DNA of 64,000 nt, from NCBI RefSeq assembly GCF_022267555.1, contig NZ_CP073586.1, positions 3,842,721-3,906,720 on the forward strand, written 5' to 3'. Position 1 is the stretch's first letter; each line of letters starts with the position of its first letter. Shown piece by piece: positions 9,801 through 17,146 of the stretch. The notes beneath the pieces are model-generated. The model was not told the origin of the DNA and ran no database searches. It saw only the letters and a program-made list of their open reading frames with translations. Made by a program: the position numbers and the translations under genes. The stretch is from Proteiniphilum propionicum. GTDB lineage: Bacteria; Bacteroidota; Bacteroidia; Bacteroidales; Dysgonomonadaceae.

Positions 9801-10300
9801 TCCGTGACAGTTCCCCTGTCTGTACCTTCAACACGTATATTGGCACCAATTATTGTCTCATGGGTCTGTGCATCAACAACTTGCCCAACCACATTACGTC
9901 GTTTGGGCTGTTGCATCATATTCATGTTGCTTCCTGAAGAAACCTTGCGTGTAACTATCACATTATTACCTCTGACCGAGATATTATATCCGGCAAAAAT
10001 TGCTCTTGCTACCTTTTCAATGGACTCGTCAACTACATTCAAATTAATTATTTGCGAGACGTCCACATCATTATTATTATACACAAATTTGTAATTTGTC
10101 TGCTTTTCAATAGCTTTTACAGCCTCAATAATGGTAATATTATTGAGTTTAATATTTATCAGCTCGTTCTGTACTATGGCTTTTGCCTGTGATGTCATGA
10201 TAAATGAAAACAAACTGATAAAAAAGAAGAATATTCGTAAGTAAGTCGTTAATTTACCAAAAAAAAAGGATGAATCATTCTGTTTTTGTATGTTCAACAT
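6863..10300 (-). CDS. SusC-like TonB-dependent transporter with STN domain (PUL1)
   Basis: A 1145-residue outer-membrane transporter. After a signal peptide (about 18-41) comes an STN secretin/TonB short N-terminal domain (about 45-118), the mark of transducers that signal to a FecR/ECF-sigma pair. Next are a carboxypeptidase-regulatory-like beta-sandwich (about 135-210), a TonB-box region (EEVVITAFG, 216-224), the plug (about 228-345, with IRGISTISG and MYGSRGANGVMIITT), and a 22-strand barrel to the C-terminus. It imports oligosaccharides captured by the adjacent SusD, using TonB energy. FecR (10479) and the ECF sigma (11912) lie upstream on the same strand. The 178-base gap to FecR contains hairpins and a candidate antisense RNA. 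Confidence 0.95.
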   Translation of the reverse strand: MLNIQKQNDSSFFFGKLTTYLRIFFFFISLFSFIMTSQAKAIVQNELINIKLNNITIIEAVKAIEKQTNYKFVYNNNDVDVSQIINLNVVDESIEKVARAIFAGYNISVRGNNVIVTRKVSSGSNMNMMQQPKRRNVVGQVVDAQTHETIIGANIRVEGTDRGTVTDIDGNFSISVSGSSDVLLITYIGYQDLRIEVDNRTDLAQIELHPDTQALEEVVITAFGTGQKRETMVGSIQTVNPGELRVPSANLSTSFAGRLAGVISYQRTGQPGADGASFYIRGISTISGATSPLIVLDGVEISAGDLNALDPEIIDGFSILKDATATAMYGSRGANGVMIITTKTGSDLSKPIINYRIEGNVAMPTSKIKLADGVTYMKLFNEAVGNLGTSLLYSQDKIYGTENNLNPYVYPNVNWYDEIFKDAAFNQKFNFNIRGGGSKADYFSSISLTHENGILQNRSKDFYSFDNNIDLMRYNLQNNVNAYLSKSSKFSLRLNVNLMDRKGPNTSVSNLYNNIMYINPVDFPIMYPDDPLVHYARWGGYAFGNEGARNPLADFVSGYQNQFESTVVANLRFDQGLDFIVKGLSFATLVSFKNWSSTSTYRSAPYNMFRVSNYTRHPDNTVDYELARQVEEVTPVLGTNGGTSGSRLFYLQANLNWARSFGKHDLNALFIYNQDQFNLNNISADKSLQRLYNSLPQRTQSVAGRLSYAYDNKYLLEFNFGYNGSENFSEGNRFGFFPSVAGGYNISSESWFEPLLPVVSHLKLRGSWGLVGNDRIGGERFVYMSDVSLTGKGFTTGIDMNYSKSGPVYNRYPNYDLTWETGEKINLGLDLHLFDDFRISADFFREERSNIFQQRATIPNYLGTANTAVYANTAAVRNKGFDFLVDYSKQVNRDFIIQMKGTFTFARNEITKYDEPIDQDYPNLVNVGSSLNTHLGYVAEGLFIDEGEIANRPEQQISGNVGVGDIKYKDIPNRFGETDGLITNNDRIRMGYPTVPEIIYGFGPSIRYKKCDFGFLFQGAARTSMMLSNMHPFGTNTRKNVMKWIVDSHWSPNNQDLHADYPRLTQTTHGNNTEASSFWLRDASFLKLKNAEIGYNLKNMRFYLSGTNLLTFSKFKLWDPEQGGGSGLQYPTTRVFNIGFQMTIN

Positions 10301-10312
10301 GTTCTTTTATGT

Positions 10313-10430
10313 TATTTTTGTTATGTAATTAGCTTCTTCCCTGTTTTACGCTTTAACCGGGCGAACAGAATAAGAAGAAACGTTAATTCAAAAACTTAGG
10401 GCAGATGAATAATTTCATTTGCCCTTTCAT
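10313..10430 (+). ncRNA. Candidate antisense RNA opposite the susC leader (PUL1)
   Basis: A TAnnTTTG -7 element (TATTTTTG, 10313-10320) lies on the plus strand just upstream of the susC ATG (10300, minus strand). About 80 bases on is a 12-bp hairpin with one G-T pair (10398-10409 with 10414-10425), followed by TTCATATTT. A transcript from about 10327 to 10430 would be antisense to the susC leader. The T-rich tail is weak on this strand; read on the minus strand the same hairpin is followed by AAGTTTTTG, so it may instead attenuate the FecR-susC message. The best -33 TTTG is spaced 24 bases, longer than ideal. The case rests mainly on the parallel arrangement in PUL2. Confidence 0.35.
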
Positions 10431-10478
10431 ATTTACTCTTTCTGTTTATCTCATAGGCAACGTTATTTTAAGGATTAT

Positions 10479-11444
10479 CTATTCAATTATTATCATCTCG
10501 TTACTATTTTTTTTCCACGATAAAGATGTAATTTGCTCCAATATGCTTAAGGTCTCACTCAATGGTTCTTCATCAAGCGTGAATGATACCGGAGTATTCA
10601 ACAAATCACTGTTATTACATTGGATTTCCACATTATACCATCGTTCCATTTGTGTAAAGACGTCTCTCAACCGTCTGTTTTCAAAGATCAGGCTGCTCTT
10701 TCTCCAACTGGTGTAATCAGTAGCATTTACATTTTTCACTATTGTTGATCCATCAATATGATTGTAAACAACTTGCTGATTGGGTTTCATCTGCAATGCT
10801 TCTCCCGATTTATTAAATTTCAGGTTTATCTTGCCAGATTCTAAAACCGTTTCGGTTTTAGAGGATTCTCCGCAATCGCTCACCAGAAAAAGTGTGCCTA
10901 GCACTTCTATCGTTATATTGTCAGTTTCTACAACGAAATTCCTTCCTTGGTCTGGTTGCACATCGAAAAGCGCCTCTCCGGTTAACCTGACTTTCCGTGA
11001 ATGGTTGAATTTGAGGGAATAACTAAGCATGCTGTGTGCATTAAGCCACACATGAGATCCGTCTGGTAGAAAGACCTCTTTTTTTGTATCTTCAGATGAG
11101 ACCGTTAATATTTCGTCACCGAAAAACACATTTGGAAGAAACAACTGTAAACTGATCAGCAAAAGAATAACTGCAGCAGCCGCTCCCGAGATCCATTTTA
11201 ATAGAGTGCGCCGTTTCCTCAGTTTTTGTCTTTCAAAGAATTTAATCAGTTGATTTCGCACAATTGTTTTATCTTGCAGCGCTATTGTTGATTCCTCCCA
11301 AGACTTTGCCATCTCCCGGAAATATGCTTTATTTTCTTTCGACTGTATTATCCAAAACTCCAACTGCTTCTTTTCTTCAGAACTAATTTCGTTATCAAGA
11401 TATTTGGATATCAGTACATTATATTCAATTTGCTCATGTAGCAT
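10479..11444 (-). CDS. FecR-family anti-sigma factor (PUL1)
   Basis: About 321 residues when started at ATG 11444. A longer frame begins at a TTG (11492) and adds 16 unlike-family residues, so I prefer the ATG with AGGAAGAAG upstream. The layout is a cytoplasmic N-terminal sigma-binding helix bundle (about 1-70), one membrane span (about 83-105, AAAAVILLLISLQLF), a periplasmic FecR domain (EVFLPDGSHVWLNAHSMLSYS to about 225) and a C-terminal DUF4974-like domain that meets the SusC STN domain (SLSWKKNSNEMIIIE at the end). It holds the ECF sigma inactive until the transporter reports ligand. Unusually, about 467 bases separate it from the sigma gene. Confidence 0.9.
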   Translation of the reverse strand: MLHEQIEYNVLISKYLDNEISSEEKKQLEFWIIQSKENKAYFREMAKSWEESTIALQDKTIVRNQLIKFFERQKLRKRRTLLKWISGAAAAVILLLISLQLFLPNVFFGDEILTVSSEDTKKEVFLPDGSHVWLNAHSMLSYSLKFNHSRKVRLTGEALFDVQPDQGRNFVVETDNITIEVLGTLFLVSDCGESSKTETVLESGKINLKFNKSGEALQMKPNQQVVYNHIDGSTIVKNVNATDYTSWRKSSLIFENRRLRDVFTQMERWYNVEIQCNNSDLLNTPVSFTLDEEPLSETLSILEQITSLSWKKNSNEMIIIE

Positions 11445-11547
11445 AGATACTTCTTCCTTATGGTGTTTTAATATATCACGAATGAGAAGCAAAATACCCT
11501 ACCCTGTCTCGCATGTTTTTAAAATATAATTTTCGGATATAATATTT

Positions 11548-11676
11548 CAACACTTCGGCAATTTATTAAAACAATTCCTATAATTCGCTGAATACCAGCA
11601 GAATATGGCACTTTTAAGAATCAAGGGTAACTTATTGACTGTCTTTATTATAAATTAAGTTTTAACGAGGCATTGA
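11548..11676 (+). repeat. 130-bp dispersed repeat, copy A
   Basis: It aligns with 44866-44996 over the full length at roughly 70 percent identity with a 2-base length difference. Conserved blocks include ACTTCGG near the left end, TTGACTGTC in the middle and TTTTAACGA.GCATT at the right end. In copy B the right end runs into the start codon of a gene on the same strand; in copy A it runs into a small transposon-like element. It may be a relic of a gene leader. Confidence 0.6.
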
Positions 11677-11680
11677 TATT

Positions 11681-11788
11681 TGAGTCTGCTCCCAAAATAC
11701 TTAAAAAAAATGTTTATTTTTAATACATTGGATGTCAATATCTTTTTTTGCCCGTTTGCAATAAAAGAAACTTTTTGGAGGGGACTCA
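11681..11788. mobile_element. MITE-like element with IS1182-type ends
   Basis: The left end TGAGTCTGCTCCCAAAA (11681-11697) and right end TTTTTGGAGGGGACTCA (11772-11788) are inverted repeats matching at 14 of 17 positions. They closely match the ends of the full IS at 42890-44779 (TGAGTCTGCTCTGAAAA). The 108 bases have no coding capacity, so this is a non-autonomous derivative that the IS transposase could have moved. Flanking tetramers are TATT and CATT, only a near-match as a target duplication. Confidence 0.5.
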
Positions 11789-11911
11789 CATTTTGAAGAA
11801 ATATTGTTTTTCCTAATAATTTGTATGTGAATTATCTTCTTTACCGAGCCACATTTAATATTCAAAACCTATAAACATAGTCAGGTTTTTGTTAAGTTTT
11901 TCAAGTATAGT

Positions 11912-12484
11912 TTAGAAAAAATAGAATATATGACCGTTAAATAACTTAATAAAAAAGCAAGTTAAAGCTCCTAAATAGCCGGTTTTCAAGAGATGATCAC
12001 GAATCGTTTGCAGTGCTTTTGATATATGCTTTTCTACTGTTTTAATGCTGATATTAAGTTTTTCAGCTATCTCCCTGTTTTTAAGGTCATCATGGCGACT
12101 TAATAAAAAAACCTGTTTGCACTTATCGGGTAATTCAGCAACGCAATTTGAAATTTCTTTTCCAATTTCGTCAGAATATAATTGTTCGTCTAAAGTGAAA
12201 GCCGAATACATAATTTCGTCGCTAAGCGAGAATCTGTCAGAAATAGTAACCCTTTTATTATCTGATAATTTCAAAAAATCAAGACTACGATTATAAGTCA
12301 ATTTATATAAATAAGGCTTTAATGACCTGGAGAGATCAAGACTGTTACGTTTCATCCAGCATTCAGTAAAAACATCTTGTACAATATCTTCAGCAGAAGA
12401 TGCATCGCCTACAATACGTATAGCAAAAAGATATAAAACTTTAAAATAGTTCTTATATATATTTTCAAAATATTCTCTATCCAT
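11912..12484 (-). CDS. ECF-type RNA polymerase sigma factor (PUL1)
   Basis: A 190-residue sigma-70 family ECF factor. Region 2 is at about 10-75 (AEDIVQDVFTECW is the conserved core-binding part) and region 4 at about 120-175, with helix-turn-helix NREIAEKLNISIKTVEKHI. The C-terminal tail is hydrophobic, as often in Bacteroidota PUL sigmas. It should direct transcription of the susC operon when FecR (10479-11444) releases it. Start is ATG 12484. The sequence does not reveal the promoter it recognises. Confidence 0.92.
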   Translation of the reverse strand: MDREYFENIYKNYFKVLYLFAIRIVGDASSAEDIVQDVFTECWMKRNSLDLSRSLKPYLYKLTYNRSLDFLKLSDNKRVTISDRFSLSDEIMYSAFTLDEQLYSDEIGKEISNCVAELPDKCKQVFLLSRHDDLKNREIAEKLNISIKTVEKHISKALQTIRDHLLKTGYLGALTCFFIKLFNGHIFYFF

Positions 12485-12634
12485 TCACTTTTTTGATTGG
12501 AATCAAAGCTCAACCTTAAATATATCTTATTGTATGGGAAAATTATTTAAATAGCAAAGTTAAAGAATATCCTCCGATTAAACCAATATATAAAGAGTTA
12601 AATAATTATGAAAATACTTCAAAAGTATGACAAA

Positions 12635-13897
12635 TTAATTCAAACATTCGTTAAGCACTTTATCTCCCAATGCTTTTGCTTCAGCAACAGATTGAGGATC
12701 GGACAGATCAAATCGGTATGTTGACGGATCAGGAATGAGCAAATATGTTCCGGAAGGAACAATGTTGGGGTTTTGTATATTTTTCTTATTTTCGAGATAG
12801 ATGTACACCCAAAACTCCTTGTTCCCGAAAAGTTCCAAAGCCAGCAGTCGTAATGTTTTTCCTTCTTCGAGCATTATCTTCTTCTCCTCTTTTGCTTGAG
12901 CAGCAACTTCATTTACCGACTGAAAAACGGTGTCTGTCCGGGGAGTATAGACATTTTCAGTAGTATATTCTATTTCATTATTTACTATTAGTGGCTCAAC
13001 TTTTTTTGTTTGAACTCCCCTGAAAAAAAAAAGAGCTGCCAGAGCAATTGCCAAGCCTCCCAAAACAGGTATCAACACAGTAGGCCTCTTTTTTCGTTTT
13101 TTCTTTTCAGAACGAGAAGTTGTCACTGGCAACTTGTGCTCTATAATGCCAGAGGCAGTATTAACAGACATATGAACTTCTGCAGATGCAGAAGAATTGG
13201 ATATTTCGATAACTTTTACAGGCGCAGGTTCCTGAATTGTTTCAGTAACTGCTTCTTGCGTTGTTTCCGGAGTTACTTCAGCTATTGATTTAGGTATTGC
13301 TCCAGCAAAAGTTTCGGGAACTGCTTCAGTTGTTGCACCATCACCAGATTCGGGAGCTGATTCAGGCGTTGTCTCAGATATTCCGGCTGAAAGTGTAATT
13401 TCGGGAGCCTGAGTTATTGCTGTTTCTTCTTTTTCAGGATGCAATTGTACTGATTTGTTGGGCTCATCATTCTCCTCCAGATCATCATATTCGTCTACTG
13501 GAATCACTACCTGAATTCCAGGTAAATCCACACCTTCATTAAGTAAAGTGGGTTCGAAATGCGAGAAAGAAATATTAACTGCTTCGTTCAAAGCCACGTC
13601 AGGGGTAAAAATCAACTCAAAAGGTAAAATCTCCTCTTCTGTTTTCAAGCTCAACATCTCAAAATCCACCTCAACAACGGGCGGTATCAGATATCGATCA
13701 TTTGTTTCACTGTCTACAAGAATATATTCCGATTGAATACGGGTAAAAAACACTCCAAAATCATCAATAATAATCCGGTTGCTTTCCAACAGTTCAGCTT
13801 TAACTACGTCTATCACTGCATCCAACACTTCAGAAACTGCAATATCTGTCCAATCGAGGCGTTGAGCAATTTTGGCAATAAGGTCTTCGTTTGTCAT
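12635..13897 (-). CDS. HU-domain protein with membrane span and LysM-like domain
   Basis: A 420-residue protein combining unusual parts. Residues 1-82 are an HU/IHF-like DNA-binding fold (VSEVLDAVIDVVKAELL, then IIIDDFGVFFTR). Residues 100-260 are a low-complexity acidic Pro/Thr/Glu-rich linker with repeats like ETTPESAPES. A basic patch (KKKRKKR, 265-271) and a single membrane span (272-292) follow, then a LysM-like module (343-392, GKTLRLLALELFGNKEFWVY to YLLIPDP). By the positive-inside rule the HU part faces the cytoplasm and LysM the periplasm, so the protein could tie the nucleoid to peptidoglycan. It sits 78 bases downstream of rimO in a rimO/ftsY block. Its role is not established. 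Confidence 0.85.
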   Translation of the reverse strand: MTNEDLIAKIAQRLDWTDIAVSEVLDAVIDVVKAELLESNRIIIDDFGVFFTRIQSEYILVDSETNDRYLIPPVVEVDFEMLSLKTEEEILPFELIFTPDVALNEAVNISFSHFEPTLLNEGVDLPGIQVVIPVDEYDDLEENDEPNKSVQLHPEKEETAITQAPEITLSAGISETTPESAPESGDGATTEAVPETFAGAIPKSIAEVTPETTQEAVTETIQEPAPVKVIEISNSSASAEVHMSVNTASGIIEHKLPVTTSRSEKKKRKKRPTVLIPVLGGLAIALAALFFFRGVQTKKVEPLIVNNEIEYTTENVYTPRTDTVFQSVNEVAAQAKEEKKIMLEEGKTLRLLALELFGNKEFWVYIYLENKKNIQNPNIVPSGTYLLIPDPSTYRFDLSDPQSVAEAKALGDKVLNECLN

Positions 13898-13975
13898 GTT
13901 ATACTATAAAGTTTTGATATCTGATTTAATCATAAATCCGATATCAGCTAAAAATTCAAAATCACATATCAAGTA

Positions 13976-15271
13976 TCAATTTACTTTGCCAATTAAGTCA
14001 AAGGGCAATACAGACATTATAGTTACATCATAGAAGTCACCGATAGATAATTCCCGTTCTTTACTTATCAGCACCTCTCCGTCAACTTCCGGAGAATCGA
14101 ATTCAGTACGTCCGATATAATAATCAGGATCTTCCCTGTCGATAATCACCTTCATAGTTCTACCCACTTTAGCTTCATTAACAGACATAGCAATTCCCTC
14201 TTGTATCTTCATCAGCCTATCCATTCTTTCCTGCTTTACCGAGGCAGGTATATCGTCGGAATAGTGTTGATCATTATAGGTATCTTCTTCGTGCGAATAT
14301 GGGAATGCTCCCAGGCGTTCAAAACGGCTATTCTCAACAAAACCAAGCAACTCCTGAAAATATTCGTCTGTTTCACCAGGATGCCCCACCATCATAGTAG
14401 TTCGCAGATGTATTCCCGGCACTTCTTCACGAATGCGTTCTATCAGCTCAATAGTCTGTTGTCTGGTTATGTTTCTGCGCATTATTTTCAGCATATTATC
14501 ATTTATATGCTGCAGTGCAATATCAAGATATTTGCACACATTTTCTCTTTCACGTATTACCCGCAACAGGTCTGTCGGAAAATGTGCAGGATAGGCATAA
14601 TGCAGACGGATCCATTCCACACCTTTTATGTCTGATACTCTTTCCACCAGTTCGGGAAGTTTCATGGTTTTGTACAGATCGAGTCCGTAATAAGTCAGAT
14701 CCTGCGCTATAAACTGAAACTCCTTCACGCCTTCATCTGTAAGTCCACGTATCTCTCTTTCAATCTCTTCCATCGAACGTGATTTGTATTTACCAGTTAT
14801 CAAAGGTATAGAACAGTATGAACAGGTTCTGTCGCAGCCTTCAGATATCTTTATATAGGCATAATGCGGAGGAGTAGAGAGTGTGCGATCGAATTCAAGT
14901 TCCTTGTAATACGACTTACCAAGATCGGCAATTAAGTTCTTCCAGTCGAACTTACCATAATATTTGTCCACTTCCGGAATCTCTTCCAGCAGCTCATCCC
15001 TGTACCTTTCAGAAAGGCAACCCATCACAAACAGCTTCTTTAGCCTGTTCCTTTTCTTTGCTTCTGCAAATGACAAAATCATATTTATGGACTCCTCTTT
15101 TGCATCACCGATAAATCCACAGGTATTAATCACGGCAATATCACCCCTTGGTGATTCTGAATCATGTTCTACTGTGTATCCGTTAGCTACAAGTTGTCTC
15201 ATCAACAGCTCCGAATCTACAAGGTTCTTGGAGCAACCTAGCGTAACAACATCTATTCTGTTTTTAACCAT
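13976..15271 (-). CDS. rimO: Ribosomal protein uS12 methylthiotransferase
   Basis: A 431-residue radical-SAM enzyme that adds a methylthio group to the conserved aspartate of uS12. The N-terminal MTTase domain has the three cluster cysteines in TLGCSKN, NTCGFIGDA and VMGCLSERY. The radical-SAM motif is CDRTCSYCSIP (CxxxCxxC), and a C-terminal TRAM domain follows (about 365-431). Length and order match the RimO family; the ribosomal-protein assignment (rather than MiaB, for tRNA) rests on TLGCSKNLVDSE, characteristic of RimO. The gene is 46 bases downstream of ftsY on the same strand. Confidence 0.96.
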   Translation of the reverse strand: MVKNRIDVVTLGCSKNLVDSELLMRQLVANGYTVEHDSESPRGDIAVINTCGFIGDAKEESINMILSFAEAKKRNRLKKLFVMGCLSERYRDELLEEIPEVDKYYGKFDWKNLIADLGKSYYKELEFDRTLSTPPHYAYIKISEGCDRTCSYCSIPLITGKYKSRSMEEIEREIRGLTDEGVKEFQFIAQDLTYYGLDLYKTMKLPELVERVSDIKGVEWIRLHYAYPAHFPTDLLRVIRERENVCKYLDIALQHINDNMLKIMRRNITRQQTIELIERIREEVPGIHLRTTMMVGHPGETDEYFQELLGFVENSRFERLGAFPYSHEEDTYNDQHYSDDIPASVKQERMDRLMKIQEGIAMSVNEAKVGRTMKVIIDREDPDYYIGRTEFDSPEVDGEVLISKERELSIGDFYDVTIMSVLPFDLIGKVN

Positions 15272-15317
15272 ATATCATTTTTACTCTCCAAAAGGCTTTA
15301 CTATCCAAAAAGTTTCA

Positions 15318-16268
15318 TTATCCAAAAAGCGAATCAACAAATTCTTTCCTTCTGAACACCTGCAAATCTTCCATTCCTTCGCCCAGACCAATGTATTTCA
15401 CGGGAATTTTGAATTGGTCAGAAATACCGATTACAACACCACCCTTGGCGGTACCATCGAGTTTTGTGATTGCCAGTGCCGTAACTTCTGTTGCTGATGT
15501 GAATTGTTTGGCCTGTTCAAATGCATTTTGCCCTGTAGAACCATCCAGAATAAGAAGTACCTCATGAGGTGCATCGGGTACAATTTTACCCATCACGTTC
15601 TTAATCTTTGTGAGCTCATTCATCAGATTTACTTTGTTATGCAATCGGCCGGCAGTATCAATGATTACCACATCAGCGTTATGCGATTTGGCAGAATTGA
15701 TTGTATCAAAAGCTACAGATGCAGGGTCTGAACCCATCTTTTGTTTAATCACCTGCGCATCTGCTCTTTGCCCCCATATTTCAAGCTGTTCCACGGCTGC
15801 GGCACGAAAAGTATCGGCAGCTCCTAGATAAACTGATAAACCTCTCTGTTTAAACTGATATGCCAGCTTACCTATTGTTGTTGTCTTCCCCACTCCATTC
15901 ACTCCAACAACCATAATCACATATGGCTTTACTCCTTCCCCTATGGAAAACTCCACAAGGTCGTTACTGTTATTTTCGATAAGAAGATTTGCGATCTCAT
16001 CACGCAGAATTTCGGTTAGTTCATCCGTTCCCACATATTTGTCACGGGCAACGCGTTCTTCAATTCGGTTTATTACCTTAAGGGTCGTATCAACCCCAAC
16101 ATCCGAAGTTACCAATACCTCTTCCAGGTTGTCCAGCACATCGTCATCAACCCTCGACTTGCCTGCAACGGCACGTGTGATCTTCGAAAAGAAACTCGCT
16201 TTTGTTTTTTCAAGACCTTTATCCAATGTCTCTTTTTTCTCTTTCGAGAATCTGTCAAAAAAGCCCAT
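15318..16268 (-). CDS. ftsY: Signal recognition particle receptor FtsY
   Basis: A 316-residue SRP-GTPase that receives ribosome-nascent chain complexes at the inner membrane. The N-terminal helical (N) domain is short and lacks the long acidic A domain of E. coli FtsY, as usual in Bacteroidota. G motifs are clear: GVNGVGKTTTIGKLA (P-loop), DTFRAAA, DTAGRLHNK and TKLDGTAKGG, with the C-terminal GLGEGMEDLQ. It stands between the ribosomal-protein operon (terminator between) and rimO. Confidence 0.97.
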   Translation of the reverse strand: MGFFDRFSKEKKETLDKGLEKTKASFFSKITRAVAGKSRVDDDVLDNLEEVLVTSDVGVDTTLKVINRIEERVARDKYVGTDELTEILRDEIANLLIENNSNDLVEFSIGEGVKPYVIMVVGVNGVGKTTTIGKLAYQFKQRGLSVYLGAADTFRAAAVEQLEIWGQRADAQVIKQKMGSDPASVAFDTINSAKSHNADVVIIDTAGRLHNKVNLMNELTKIKNVMGKIVPDAPHEVLLILDGSTGQNAFEQAKQFTSATEVTALAITKLDGTAKGGVVIGISDQFKIPVKYIGLGEGMEDLQVFRRKEFVDSLFG

Positions 16269-16362
16269 TTATTAATTAATGTTTAACGATAAATATTTAT
16301 GATTTCCTATCTAACGCTTTTAATGTCTACCCGGAATATATTCTACAAATCTACAAAATAGT

Positions 16363-16398
16363 AAATAAAAAACTTCCCTGCGTTTTGGCACAGGGAAG
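16363..16398 (-). terminator. Intrinsic terminator of the rpmB-rpmG-DUF4295 operon
   Basis: On the minus strand an 8-bp stem (CTTCCCTG with CAGGGAAG, 10-base loop) is followed by TTTTTTATTT. It lies 22 bases past the DUF4295 stop. Confidence 0.88.
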
Positions 16399-16420
16399 CT
16401 TTTACATATATTTAACAGAT

Positions 16421-16582
16421 TTATTTAGAAAAATAATCTTTCACCCGATCGTTAAGGATCATCTCTTCTTTAAAACTATATGCACCTGTCTTGGGCGACT
16501 TCACCATTCTTATTACTTTCGTGTGGCTGCGTCCCGTAGTCGTGTTTTTATCGCGGAAACCCGCAACTGCTTTCTTTGCCAT
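16421..16582 (-). CDS. DUF4295 small protein (ribosome-associated)
   Basis: A 53-residue basic protein starting MAKKAVAGFRDKNTTTGRSH and ending DYFSK. It is a Bacteroidota-specific DUF4295 family member, always found as here just after rpmG. The high lysine/arginine content and its place in a ribosomal-protein operon suggest that it is a ribosomal component; I recall a phylum-specific large-subunit protein (bL38) in Bacteroidota ribosomes and this is a likely match, but I cannot confirm the identity. It ends the operon, with a terminator close behind. Confidence 0.88.
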   Translation of the reverse strand: MAKKAVAGFRDKNTTTGRSHTKVIRMVKSPKTGAYSFKEEMILNDRVKDYFSK

Positions 16583-16596
16583 AGTCTATACTTGTT

Positions 16597-16785
16597 TTAC
16601 TTGATTTCTTTGTGTACAGTCATTTTTTTAAGGATTGGATTGTACTTCTTTAACTCCAATCTTCCTGTAGTATTCTTTCTGTTCTTAGTGGTAATATATC
16701 TCGATGTGCCTGGCATACCACTCTCTTTGTGCTCTGTGCACTCAAGAATTACCTGCACTCTGTTACCCTTTGCTTTTTTCCCCAT
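16597..16785 (-). CDS. rpmG: 50S ribosomal protein bL33
   Basis: A 62-residue protein starting [19 protein letters not shown], with [20 protein letters not shown], the typical bL33 core. Only one of the zinc cysteines is present, so it is the zinc-free type. It lies 19 bases after rpmB and 14 bases before DUF4295 in one operon. Confidence 0.97.
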   Translation of the reverse strand: MGKKAKGNRVQVILECTEHKESGMPGTSRYITTKNRKNTTGRLELKKYNPILKKMTVHKEIK

Positions 16786-16804
16786 AGCTGCTATCTCCTA
16801 TTCG

Positions 16805-17044
16805 TTATGAATTTAAGTATCCTTTTGCAGCTGCTTGTTTCAAGGCTGCATCCAATCCAATTTTATTGATTGTACGGAGGCCTGATGCTGAAATATTCAG
16901 GTTAATCCAGCAATCTTCTTCCACCCAATAAAATTTCTTTCTGAACAAATTCACGTTGAACTTACGCTTCGTCTTCACATTGGAGTGCGAAACGTTGTTC
17001 CCAACCATTGCTCTTTTTCCAGTTATTTGACAAATCTTAGACAT
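16805..17044 (-). CDS. rpmB: 50S ribosomal protein bL28
   Basis: A 79-residue protein with [20 protein letters not shown] and [14 protein letters not shown], the bL28 signature. It lacks the zinc-binding cysteine pairs apart from the first CQITGK. It is the first gene of the rpmB-rpmG-DUF4295 operon, with a good promoter 70 bases upstream. Confidence 0.97.
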   Translation of the reverse strand: MSKICQITGKRAMVGNNVSHSNVKTKRKFNVNLFRKKFYWVEEDCWINLNISASGLRTINKIGLDAALKQAAAKGYLNS

Positions 17045-17114
17045 TGCTATATAGTGTATTTTATTATTTCCGTTTTACTCATAAAAGGAATAAACTTCCT
17101 GACAAATCAGGGCG

Positions 17115-17146
17115 CAAAATTAAGCATATTATTTTAATTAACCAAA
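17115..17146 (-). promoter_or_regulatory. Bacteroidota-type promoter of the rpmB operon
   Basis: On the minus strand TTTG (17143-17146) is followed after 20 bases by TAATTTTG (17115-17122), fitting the phylum consensus of a -33 TTTG and a -7 TAnnTTTG box. Transcription should start near 17108, about 64 bases before rpmB. Confidence 0.75.

Larger units (their letters stand above)
11445..11911. other. Long gap between FecR and ECF sigma genes
   Basis: This gap is unusually long for such a pair. It holds a 129-base repeat (11548-11676) shared with 44866-44996 and, directly next to it, a 108-base element with IS1182-like ends (11681-11788). The remaining AT-rich sequence before the sigma stop codon shows no further recognisable feature. 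Confidence 0.6.

Noticed and set aside
11445..11492. Upstream TTG start for the PUL1 FecR
   Set aside because: It adds 16 residues unlike the family; ATG 11444 has a better leader and a normal FecR start.
14964..15497. 177-residue plus-strand frame across rimO/ftsY
   Set aside because: It overlaps two certain genes on the other strand and is serine-rich antisense noise.
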